IMG/VR virus record: IMGVR_UViG_3300018405_000014
Coordinates: 52,700 to 116,699 of that record
DNA: 64,000 bases
Reading direction: 5' to 3' (one strand)
Origin: a virus
Made by a program: the position numbers and the translations under genes. Below are positions 1 through 7,357 of this stretch, piece by piece (positions within the stretch are counted from its first letter, which is position 1; every line of letters begins with the position of its first letter). The notes under the pieces were generated by a model. It did no database searches and was not told the DNA's origin. It worked only from the letters and a program-made list of their open reading frames with translations.

Positions 1-2
1 AC

Positions 3-278
3 GTCGCAGAGACCCTGTTTGGGGATCGTCGGTTGGCGGTAATCAGTGAGTTCGGTTTCTGCACAGGAATCGATGCCGATGTGTCGATCAATACGCCGGC
101 TGGCGCAGTCAACTTCAAAGAAGTCATCGCTGCCCAGATCGCCTCGATCATCAGCGGCCACTACGAACTGATTTACAACAGCAAAGGCTTTGACTTCAGT
201 CTGGAAGTGGGTGCTGTCCAGCCGCTTCTTGGCACCAGCCAGATCCCGACGGTGTCCATGCAGATGCTGGGTGGTTAA
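3..278 (+). CDS. C-terminal part of an unidentified protein (5' end outside window)
   Basis: The reading frame is open from the left edge, so the start lies upstream; a TTG at 33 is probably internal. The visible 91 residues are a mixed, soluble-looking C-terminus ending QMLGG, with no membrane segment or motif I can assign. It lies 34 nt before the RuvC-like gene on the same strand. A virion or tail role would fit a phiKZ-like neighbourhood, but that is only a guess. Confidence 0.6.
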   Translation, partial: VAETLFGDRRLAVISEFGFCTGIDADVSINTPAGAVNFKEVIAAQIASIISGHYELIYNSKGFDFSLEVGAVQPLLGTSQIPTVSMQMLGG

Positions 279-312
279 CACCCGGTAAACCGACTCCCTG
301 GGGGACCTAGCC

Positions 313-903
313 ATGCAGTTTAACGATGAGTCATTCATCTACCGCATCATGGGGATCGATAACGGCTCGTCTATGTTAGGGATGGTGGTGACAGACCTGG
401 ATTTGCGTACTGGATTGTACGAGGTCGTCACTGCCGAAACCTTCGTGGCCGAGAAGATCCTAAAGGACTACCAGGGGTTGGTTTCATCGCACGGGGCTCG
501 TTGGGCACGTCAGCACGCATTGCAAGATGCGGTGGCCAGTGCATTGCGATTCTTTAACCCGCATGTCGTGGCTGTGGAGACTCCATTCTTCATGCCACGT
601 CGGGTACAGAGCTTTGAAACCCTGACAGAGATGATGATTTTCATTCGACTGGCTGTAGAAGATTACGGTCTAGGCAGTGACATTATCCGCGTCACCCCTG
701 GTCAAGCCAAGCGGGCTGTTCAGCCTGCTAACTTCACCATGAAAAAGGCAGTCATGAAGGACTGCGTTCTTAGAATGGAAAACATCCATTATCGAGAGGG
801 AATCCACAAAGACGCGCTGACGGAACACGAGTACGATGCAATCGCTGTGGCCGTGGCCCATGGTCGAGATGTGAGAAGTGCGACGGGTTTCGTCAAGCCA
901 TAG
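313..903 (+). CDS. RuvC-like Holliday-junction resolvase / RNase H-fold nuclease
   Basis: The 196-residue protein has the RNase H-fold signature of RuvC-type resolvases. It begins MGIDNGS with the first metal-binding Asp at residue 16, continues with VVAVETPFF (acidic Glu about 89), and has a C-terminal EYDAIAVAVAHG with the final acidic residue. Such enzymes cut four-way junctions or branched DNA before packaging, and phiKZ-like phages carry one. A GGGGGA ribosome site precedes the ATG by about 8 nt. It leads a short plus-strand operon with two membrane-protein genes that stops at the hairpin at 1612-1657. Substrate specificity is not visible. Confidence 0.8.
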   Translation: MQFNDESFIYRIMGIDNGSSMLGMVVTDLDLRTGLYEVVTAETFVAEKILKDYQGLVSSHGARWARQHALQDAVASALRFFNPHVVAVETPFFMPRRVQSFETLTEMMIFIRLAVEDYGLGSDIIRVTPGQAKRAVQPANFTMKKAVMKDCVLRMENIHYREGIHKDALTEHEYDAIAVAVAHGRDVRSATGFVKP

Positions 904-921
904 ACCATGAGGGGCGTCGTG

Positions 922-1389
922 ATGCTACTGTCTGACGTGATAAAGGTAATTGGTGACGATGAGCTCGAAGAGTTTCCGTGGGGGGGCGTGGTTGTCGATA
1001 CTGTCAACCTATTCGTCACTGAAGAATTTCGTTTGAAGCTGTCTTCAACCGGCCACGATGTTGACCGCGCCCTGAATTCTCTGGGTGCGGATGTGAAGGA
1101 TCTGGTGCTTAGGGCCAACCTGGACACCAGTCAATGCCGTATCACTGCCCCAGTGGGCGGTGGCATGGTAGTAGAGTTTGAAGAGACTACACCTGAAGAT
1201 GAAACACGTAAGCTATGCAAGGCCATGAAGAGTCCGGTCTTTGTCGTAGTGGCGGTGGTGGTGATGATGATGATTATAGTCGCAATGATTATGATCAGTC
1301 TCCTGCCAGGAAACAGACCAATCGACCGGTCCGAGGTGTTTTCAGAGGCGGTTAGGATCTTCTTCCCGTCCCTATTAAACCTACCGTGA
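922..1389 (+). CDS. Single-span membrane protein, unknown
   Basis: This 155-residue protein has a soluble N-terminal domain of about 105 residues. A very hydrophobic Val/Met-rich membrane segment follows (VVVAVVVMMMIIVAMIMISL), then a short tail. I chose the ATG at 922 over the one at 907 because AGGGG lies 8 nt upstream of it, while the earlier ATG has no ribosome site. It sits 18 nt after the RuvC-like gene. Function unrecognised. Confidence 0.75.
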   Translation: MLLSDVIKVIGDDELEEFPWGGVVVDTVNLFVTEEFRLKLSSTGHDVDRALNSLGADVKDLVLRANLDTSQCRITAPVGGGMVVEFEETTPEDETRKLCKAMKSPVFVVVAVVVMMMIIVAMIMISLLPGNRPIDRSEVFSEAVRIFFPSLLNLP

Positions 1390-1399
1390 GTAACGGACT

Positions 1400-1603
1400 A
1401 TGGGTACTGTTGAACCTGTAACACCACCTGAGAACAAACGTGGATTTGCTTTCTACGTCAAGATGGCCATTCTGGCTGTCGTATTGTTGGTTGTACTTTC
1501 TGAAATTGTTATATCGCAGCGCGCGGGAACCTCATTCAACATGGAGATGCTCGATAAGCTTCTCGATACCTTATTGACCCTGCTGGCCCCGACTCCTGAA
1601 TGA
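1400..1603 (+). CDS. Small membrane protein, unknown
   Basis: 67 residues: a charged, Pro-rich N-terminus, one membrane span (about residues 18-39, MAILAVVLLVVLSEIVI) and an amphipathic C-terminal helix. It lies 10 nt after another single-span protein and ends just before a terminator. The two may form a membrane pair, but there is no homology evidence. Holin-like size alone is not enough to call a holin. Confidence 0.65.
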   Translation: MGTVEPVTPPENKRGFAFYVKMAILAVVLLVVLSEIVISQRAGTSFNMEMLDKLLDTLLTLLAPTPE

Positions 1604-1611
1604 TGTACAGA

Positions 1612-1657
1612 CATAGAGCCTCCTAGAGCCCCTTCAAAGGCTCTAGGAGGCTCTATG
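1612..1657. terminator. Long bidirectional terminator hairpin
   Basis: A near-perfect inverted repeat: CATAGAGCCTCCTAGAGCC, a short loop, then the complement ending CTCTATG. It separates the plus-strand operon from the convergent CYTH-like gene. The stem base ATAGAG/CTCTATG recurs at many other terminators here. Confidence 0.85.
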
Positions 1658-1664
1658 CGGCACG

Positions 1665-2303
1665 TTAGTGCTTCTTGCGATGCATCGGGTTGCTTACCTC
1701 AAAAGAGTTCTTAAACAGCGTCCTGACGAACTCTGCATCTTCCTGGGTCTTGATGCCGGGTTTGATCACGCGGATGTCTTCCAGGGCAAAGGGAATCTCC
1801 ACCTCTTCGATCTTCACACCATCCGGTACTTCCAGATCGATCTTGACCATCGATTGCTGGACACCCTCGGCATCTTCAAAGACGTCCACTTCAAGCACCA
1901 AGTCACTGTCCTTGACCGGGAAGAAGTAACGGGTCTTTTTCAGACCAGTGGGTACCAAGGAACGGAAGATAGCGAATGTATCGGCCGAGATCTCCATTTC
2001 ATTCTCTTGATTGCCGTCGGGTTGTTTGACCTTGATGGTTTGGGTGTAGACAGGCTCACCGTCCCCGGTCTTTGTCATGCGGACACGGATGTTACCGTTT
2101 ATGCCCGTATCACCCCCTACGTTGCAGGGCATGCCCCATTGTTCCTGGAACTCCTGACGGTCTGCCGACTTGGCCAGTGCTTCAAGGTCCTTGACTTTAC
2201 CGTAGATCTCATATTCCCGTTCCTGGACCGTAGCCCCTTCTGCATTACTCTCCAAGCTGACGGCGTAGACGGGCGCCATGGCTTGTTTGAGGATTGTGTT
2301 CAT
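1665..2303 (-). CDS. CYTH-like (triphosphate tunnel) protein
   Basis: The protein is 212 residues when started at the ATG at 2303, which follows AGGACATTATC; the frame stays open further upstream without a better start. The alternating charged beta-strands expected of a CYTH tunnel are present: EYEIYGKV (about 30-37), IRVRMT (72-77), TQTIKVK (87-93), KKTRYFFPV (122-130), LVLEVDVFE (135-143) and VKIDLEVP (153-160). CYTH enzymes bind triphosphates and metal inside an eight-stranded tunnel (thiamine triphosphatase, inorganic triphosphatase, RNA triphosphatase, class IV adenylate cyclase). The substrate cannot be told. An SLE near residue 16 could be a prohead-protease site. Confidence 0.6.
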   Translation of the reverse strand: MNTILKQAMAPVYAVSLESNAEGATVQEREYEIYGKVKDLEALAKSADRQEFQEQWGMPCNVGGDTGINGNIRVRMTKTGDGEPVYTQTIKVKQPDGNQENEMEISADTFAIFRSLVPTGLKKTRYFFPVKDSDLVLEVDVFEDAEGVQQSMVKIDLEVPDGVKIEEVEIPFALEDIRVIKPGIKTQEDAEFVRTLFKNSFEVSNPMHRKKH

Positions 2304-2355
2304 GATAATGTCCTGTAGACGTAAGACCGACAAAAAAAGAAATGCACCATAGAAT

Positions 2356-2385
2356 GACAGGGAAAGGCCGAAGCCCTCCCCTGTC
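2356..2385 (-). terminator. Terminator after the 2403-4319 gene
   Basis: On the minus strand this is a GACAGGG...CCCTGTC stem with a GGGCTTCGGCC tip. About 20 nt further on is a pyrimidine tract (TTTCTTTTTTTG). It lies immediately downstream of the stop at 2403. Confidence 0.8.
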
Positions 2386-2402
2386 ACCCTGTGGCGTATG
2401 AC

Positions 2403-4319
2403 TTAAGCCAGACGGATACCTACGATGTCGCGGGCACCACTGATGGCCACCAGCTCGAAGCACAGGTTGTCAGCGGTCATCATGTAGATGTGCCCTGCGC
2501 CAGCCAGACGGCGTGCGGTGGCATACAGCTGCACCAGAACTTCAGCCAACTGCGGTTGTGCACCGGCCCCAGTCTTATTGGGGGTGCGCACTTCCTCAGA
2601 GACCAGCCCGAATTCTTCAGAGCTCACCTTGACATGGATCATGCCCAGCGGCTTGAACAACACCGCGACATTTTCACGGAACTGACGGTAGGCTTCCGGA
2701 TCTTCTTCAGCGATCGGCAGCGTGTCCGTGCACTCCATGAACTCCATACGCATGGCCTCATCGGTCAGCGGCGTCAGGCTCAGCAGCAGGTTGCGGGTAC
2801 GGCTGAGGAACTGTGCTGCATAGCCGGCACCGAACTTCTTGAACCGACCGCAATTGAGCAGGTCTTCAAAGTCCTCAACAAAGCTGGTGATCTTCAGGCC
2901 CGACAGACCAAACTGATCCAGGACTGCACGGTTCACCTCGTCGGTGTAATGCTTGTCCAGGTAGTTCATCACGTTTTCAGCGATGTTGCCACGCAGTGTC
3001 TTCAGGCGCTTTTGCAGCACCAGTAGATCCGCTTCGCTTTCATTCAGCGCTTTGATGGAATCCAGCGCTTTGATGGTCTCCTTGTCAGCGGGCAGTTGGA
3101 CAGCTACAAACTTGGATGTCACAGTGATGTGTTCATCCTGCTTTTGCGCAGCACCGGCCGCCTGAAGGGCAGCTTCTTCCAAGCTGGAAACTGCCTCAGT
3201 GCCAGACACACTGTGGACACTGTTCAGTTTCAGGTCATCGAGCACGTACTTGCGGACAGCTTCTTCCACATTCTTCAGTGCATCGAGGTCAACCACATCT
3301 AGGTCGTTGCTGGGGAACAGGTCATCACCGCTTTCACGGTCAGACACAGAACGAACTTGGTTGGGGCGGGTCATGTTGCGGATTTCGTGGGCGTACTCGA
3401 CCAGGTCTCCAGTCACGGCTAGGAACTCCTCTCGGACAGAGCCGTCCTTGCCCTTAACAAGGAAGCAGACTTCCTGGTCGGGATCGTAGGTACGGCGGGT
3501 GTGTTGTTTGGGTGACCAAGTCCAGGCGAACTTGGAACGGTGGGCCAGCTGCCAGTTCTCGCCGTTGACCCAGAAGTCATCGTACGGACGATCTACATTG
3601 AAATCAGGGCCGTCAGACTTCTGAGTTTCAGCAACCGGTTCTTGACGCACGGTTGTCGGGATGTCAGTCCGCGCCACATCGACGCGCCCTTGACTAATAC
3701 CCGATGCCTCTTGACCGAACCCGGCGCGGCGTGGTTGTTGCTCGTCACGGTTAAACAGGCTAGCACGCGGCTGTTCAGCCTGCGGGACCGCTGGTCGACG
3801 AGAAAAGATGCTGTTGCTACCCCGGACATCACGCTGAGGTTCGTTGCGGCTAAACACCGAACCTGCACGCGAGCCCACGACACGGTTATCGCCACGCTCA
3901 AAGACGCTACGGCGGTCACCACCAAAGACACCCGAGGAACGACCGGTGCCGGCACTGCGGCCCTGGATACGTGCCAGCAGGGTGTTCCACTTATCCTCGT
4001 GACGACGCATGTCGGTGTAGATGTCATCCGGAGCGGAGTCAACAAAATCCGGATCACTCATACCGAAGGCGCCCACATGACTGTCGACGATGTCGACGAT
4101 CACGTCACGGACGATAGCTTCTTCGTTCGAGCTACGCGAGGTGCGCAGGTCGTTGTCTGCCACGACGGCAATCACATCCACCAGCTGATTCATCTCGCTG
4201 TTGTTGTAATTCTGAGCCGACATGTAGCGCGCGTACTCACGACGAAGGCTGTTGGAACTGGCCCGGTTCTCGATGTAATCGATAGTGCGGTCGTAGACGT
4301 AGTTGATCAAGTCGCTCAT
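2403..4319 (-). CDS. Large protein with disordered linker and repeated S-[VIL]-F-x-R motifs, unknown (virion candidate)
   Basis: 638 residues in three parts. First comes a helical N-domain (about 1-118). Next is an Arg/Gly/Ser/Gln-rich linker (about 119-235). The rest is a folded region with FWVNGENWQLAHRSKFAWTW near 250-270 and mixed alpha/beta sequence to the end. The linker carries SVFER, SVFSR, SIFSR and SLFNR at about 138, 154, 170 and 187, spaced 16-17 residues apart. GGAGTACACC precedes the start. It lies between the CYTH-like gene and the RNA polymerase gene, 23 nt from the latter. I do not recognise the family; a partner-binding or structural role is an inference. Confidence 0.75.
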   Translation of the reverse strand: MSDLINYVYDRTIDYIENRASSNSLRREYARYMSAQNYNNSEMNQLVDVIAVVADNDLRTSRSSNEEAIVRDVIVDIVDSHVGAFGMSDPDFVDSAPDDIYTDMRRHEDKWNTLLARIQGRSAGTGRSSGVFGGDRRSVFERGDNRVVGSRAGSVFSRNEPQRDVRGSNSIFSRRPAVPQAEQPRASLFNRDEQQPRRAGFGQEASGISQGRVDVARTDIPTTVRQEPVAETQKSDGPDFNVDRPYDDFWVNGENWQLAHRSKFAWTWSPKQHTRRTYDPDQEVCFLVKGKDGSVREEFLAVTGDLVEYAHEIRNMTRPNQVRSVSDRESGDDLFPSNDLDVVDLDALKNVEEAVRKYVLDDLKLNSVHSVSGTEAVSSLEEAALQAAGAAQKQDEHITVTSKFVAVQLPADKETIKALDSIKALNESEADLLVLQKRLKTLRGNIAENVMNYLDKHYTDEVNRAVLDQFGLSGLKITSFVEDFEDLLNCGRFKKFGAGYAAQFLSRTRNLLLSLTPLTDEAMRMEFMECTDTLPIAEEDPEAYRQFRENVAVLFKPLGMIHVKVSSEEFGLVSEEVRTPNKTGAGAQPQLAEVLVQLYATARRLAGAGHIYMMTADNLCFELVAISGARDIVGIRLA

Positions 4320-4342
4320 GGTGTACTCCAGATCTGGTAAAC

Positions 4343-5977
4343 TTAGGTGCGTCGGATCAGTGCTTGCGTATGATCCAAGATAGGTTTGAACTCAGGTACC
4401 TCTTCGGTCGTATGTCGAGGTCCCAGACGGATACACGGATTGAACCGGTTGTTTCCGATGGGGGTTGACTTCGGCAGTACGCCGAACCCTGTGACAGCAG
4501 CGAAGGAGGAGTCCAAGTACATGGTGGGGCCAATCGGCTTGGCATCTTGGCTTTTACCCCGGCCGTGGGTATCGGTCTGCTGAACAATCACACTCGTGAT
4601 CTTAAAGAACATGTTGTCACTCGGGTTGGACACCGAGGAGACTTCGGGATGTTCGGCAGCGGAACTGATGCCATGGATCAACCATGGGTTGAAATACTTG
4701 CGAAGAATATCCTCGTACTCCTTGTTGGTGAGGGTCTTCTTGGAATTGCCGGTGATCTTGAACAGGAACTCGAACACATTGTTGTTGATGTTACGCAGCA
4801 GATAGCGCAGCACTTCGAGACGCTTGTTGTACAGGCAGGCCTCCTGGCCTCGCTTGCTGTTCAACATGTTCTGCATCTCTTTCATGATGTGGGCCATCAG
4901 GTCGTACAGATCGCTGCAGTCGATGTTCACTTCCTTCAGTGTCTTGATGGTTTCTTGGTCCACATAACCATCGAGCGACTTCAGGTGAATGTCAATTTCA
5001 CTGACCAGCTTGCCGTAGTTGTTGCTTTCACCCCAGAGAATGAACGCGAGGAATACACGCCACCACCAAGTATCATTCAGATCCTTGACGTCTTCCACGT
5101 ACTCTGGGAAATGGTCAATCACGTAGAAGAACCCTGCCGCCATCGAACTGGCCAGCTCACTCCATGATCCGCGGTCTATCAGCATGATAAAGTCGGTGGC
5201 AATGGCTTCGTAGTTACGACGTGGGTTCACGCCCCGCGGGGCTTTACGCATCGAGCTGACCTTGACCCAATATTCTTCAGGATAGGCTTCCGGGTCGTAA
5301 TCTTGCTGGCGCATGACCACCGGTCTGGTGCCGGTGTACTTTTCAAACGCCTCGTACAACCCATACTTACAGAACAGGTAATGTGGAAGGGAACTGAAGA
5401 CATACCCCAGGCGAATCAGATCGCTACGGTTGCGTGCCTTCTTGTTGTGCAGCTGGGAGTACACCACCTGCTCCTTGACCCGCAGACCATCGATCACCAC
5501 GGTGTAGCTTTCGCGGTTAAACGACATCGGTGCACGCGGGATGCGGATGAACACACTGTTCTCTTCGATCTCGAAAGCAATGTCGCCCATGACGGGTGCC
5601 ACTGCAAACGGTTTACCTGAAATGTAAAGCATGCCTGCCTGTCCCACATATGGCAGGTACATGTACATTGGGGCAAGTTCTTTGCCCTGATTCCTGAACC
5701 GATACTTCACCAAATACACCGAGGTGTGCGCGATGTCGTAGATCCGGTTATTGCCCGAGCGCGCCCGAGTAATGACGTTATACGTTTCCAACGGCGAACA
5801 GCGCTCACTCCCGATAAATTCGAACCCATCCGGATACTGGGACTCACCGCAACGGATGCGGCTATCAATGTAGGCCTTGGCGTGCGGGACGTCCTTACAG
5901 GCAATCCCTTTGACCACATCCTCATTGAACACTGGCGCACGTTTGCGGTGAGAGTATTCGAATAATGCGGAGTCCAT
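4343..5977 (-). CDS. Probable RNA polymerase beta-subunit N-terminal part (phiKZ gp123-like)
   Basis: 544 residues. The N-half has the look of the RNAP beta protrusion/lobe (GMLYISGKPFAVAPVMGD, then VFIRIPRAPMSF). The last ~90 residues (NPSDNMFFKITSVIV, GRGKSQDAKPIGPT, FGVLPKSTPIGNNRFNPCI) resemble the region where beta is split in phiKZ-like polymerases. In phiKZ, the non-virion RNA polymerase beta N-part gp123 lies close to the capsid gene gp120; here the gene is two genes from the capsid gene on the same strand. That synteny is the stronger argument, because sequence similarity by eye is weak. Such polymerases transcribe phage genes independently of host RNAP. AAGGGG precedes the start. 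Confidence 0.6.
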   Translation of the reverse strand: MDSALFEYSHRKRAPVFNEDVVKGIACKDVPHAKAYIDSRIRCGESQYPDGFEFIGSERCSPLETYNVITRARSGNNRIYDIAHTSVYLVKYRFRNQGKELAPMYMYLPYVGQAGMLYISGKPFAVAPVMGDIAFEIEENSVFIRIPRAPMSFNRESYTVVIDGLRVKEQVVYSQLHNKKARNRSDLIRLGYVFSSLPHYLFCKYGLYEAFEKYTGTRPVVMRQQDYDPEAYPEEYWVKVSSMRKAPRGVNPRRNYEAIATDFIMLIDRGSWSELASSMAAGFFYVIDHFPEYVEDVKDLNDTWWWRVFLAFILWGESNNYGKLVSEIDIHLKSLDGYVDQETIKTLKEVNIDCSDLYDLMAHIMKEMQNMLNSKRGQEACLYNKRLEVLRYLLRNINNNVFEFLFKITGNSKKTLTNKEYEDILRKYFNPWLIHGISSAAEHPEVSSVSNPSDNMFFKITSVIVQQTDTHGRGKSQDAKPIGPTMYLDSSFAAVTGFGVLPKSTPIGNNRFNPCIRLGPRHTTEEVPEFKPILDHTQALIRRT

Positions 5978-5995
5978 TGGCTACCCCTTGTTCTG

Positions 5996-7126
5996 TCAGG
6001 CTTTGGCTGATATTTTAGACAATACCCCGTAAAGAGTAATGGCTGCCCCTACGATCGCAACGATCGTCTTAGCCCATTCGACATAATTACGCCGCATCGC
6101 GGCTTCCCTGTCTTGCTGAGCTTTGCTGTAAGCCCCTTCATTACGTAAGTTCTGAAGTGTCTTCTCTACCTCGAGCTGTTCGGTCCTGATCTTGGATTCC
6201 TCCAGTTTCCGAATCGTCATGTCGCGCTCGATCATCCCCTTCGCCATCTCGGTGATCGGGCCACCGTTGATAGCGTCTTCCACGGTCCGGTGTAGTCCGA
6301 ACTTCTTATCTGCCTCTTCGAAGGTGTACGAACGGTTGATCACTTCACTGACCACCCGCCCTTCATCCACCGGCTTACGGCAGACCACATGAATCCCAGT
6401 CGGGTAGGACAGGTCCCGCTCCACCGGAATCATGAATACATCGCCACCCACATTGATGTAGCGCGTCCCGCGCTGCACCTGATGGGCATTGTCCACAGCT
6501 TTAAGCATGAAACCAAAAGTCGCCTCACCCATGCCAGGCGCTATGTCCTGCAGGGTCCGTTCATCGCGCTTGATCTTGTCAAACGGATGGCGGGCTCCAC
6601 GGTCTGCGACCCACTCTACCAGAAGATCGACATCCGGCATATAGCAACGCCCGGAGGCGTCTGTCATGTCGCGCCAATAGATGACATACTCTACACTGGC
6701 ACTCACGAACTGCTGAGTGTTTGCATGCAGTGCACCGTCGTAGGCCCTGATCCAATACTGGGTCTCACGGTCATCCAGGTTAGGACGGGTCCGTAACGTA
6801 TCAAGAGCCCGTTCCATGGATGCCTTGCTCATGGTGTGCGTGACACAGACGATGAATTCATCGCCACTGCCATTACCGATCGGCGGAACCACAATAGCGG
6901 TACCGTCTCGACTGGTCACAACAACGTCACGCTCCATGTAGTTGTAATAGTTGGTGGTGACATACGGAGCACCCCTCACTCCTCGCTCATGGTCCGCACT
7001 GGCTCTTCTTATCCGCGTAGCGTTTCGCTGCTGATAAGGAAGATCTTCACGTTCGAGGTGAGCGGGATTCTGAGTGCTATGTGGGTACCTATTAAAGCGA
7101 TTATCGATGCGAGTGACGTCGTCCAT
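5996..7126 (-). CDS. C-terminally membrane-anchored protein with coiled coil, unknown
   Basis: 376 residues: a charged N-terminal tail (about 1-60), a soluble domain with DGTAIVVPPIGNGSGDEFIVCVTH and YRDMTD/VDLLVEW strands, and a long helical coiled-coil region (about 285-345, MIERDMTIRKLEESKIRTEQLEVEKTL...). It closes with one membrane span (IVAIVGAAITLYGVL) and a short basic end, as in a tail-anchored protein. It lies between the capsid gene and the RNAP beta fragment. The candidate promoter element at 7237-7260 is just upstream. Family unrecognised. Confidence 0.7.
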   Translation of the reverse strand: MDDVTRIDNRFNRYPHSTQNPAHLEREDLPYQQRNATRIRRASADHERGVRGAPYVTTNYYNYMERDVVVTSRDGTAIVVPPIGNGSGDEFIVCVTHTMSKASMERALDTLRTRPNLDDRETQYWIRAYDGALHANTQQFVSASVEYVIYWRDMTDASGRCYMPDVDLLVEWVADRGARHPFDKIKRDERTLQDIAPGMGEATFGFMLKAVDNAHQVQRGTRYINVGGDVFMIPVERDLSYPTGIHVVCRKPVDEGRVVSEVINRSYTFEEADKKFGLHRTVEDAINGGPITEMAKGMIERDMTIRKLEESKIRTEQLEVEKTLQNLRNEGAYSKAQQDREAAMRRNYVEWAKTIVAIVGAAITLYGVLSKISAKA

Positions 7127-7236
7127 AGATGAACACCATTATTTAAAAAATTACTACGGAATCGTGTGATTTTATTTCTTTTGATACTGATGACTGACTG
7201 CGTGCCATCAGTCTAATGGCAATCGCTTATTTCCTT

Positions 7237-7260
7237 GATCACATCGATAATGTATCGCTC
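7237..7260 (-). promoter_or_regulatory. Candidate phage promoter (TACATKRTAG-type element)
   Basis: On the minus strand the sequence is GCGATACATTATCGATGTGA. It matches elements upstream of several other minus-strand operons (near 16.0, 32.2, 36.0, 42.9, 43.6 and 55.7 kb). It sits about 110 nt before the gene that starts at 7126 and just after the capsid-gene terminator. Confidence 0.45.
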
Positions 7261-7294
7261 TATTTCGCTTCAATGGATTCTGGACATGCGGCAT

Positions 7295-7320
7295 AAAAAG
7301 CGGACCGAAGCCCGCTTTTT
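7295..7320 (-). terminator. Terminator of the major capsid gene
   Basis: Minus strand AAAAAGCGG, loop GCTTCGGT-like, CCGCTTTTT followed by ATGCCG. The stem ends in a T run and lies 38 nt beyond the capsid stop codon. Confidence 0.85.
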
Positions 7321-7357
7321 ATTTGCGTCACTAGGACACCCAGTCAACCCTTACGGA

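Noticed and set aside
1400-1603. Holin
   Set aside because: Size and one membrane span fit, but it is next to a resolvase with no lysis gene nearby and no holin motif.
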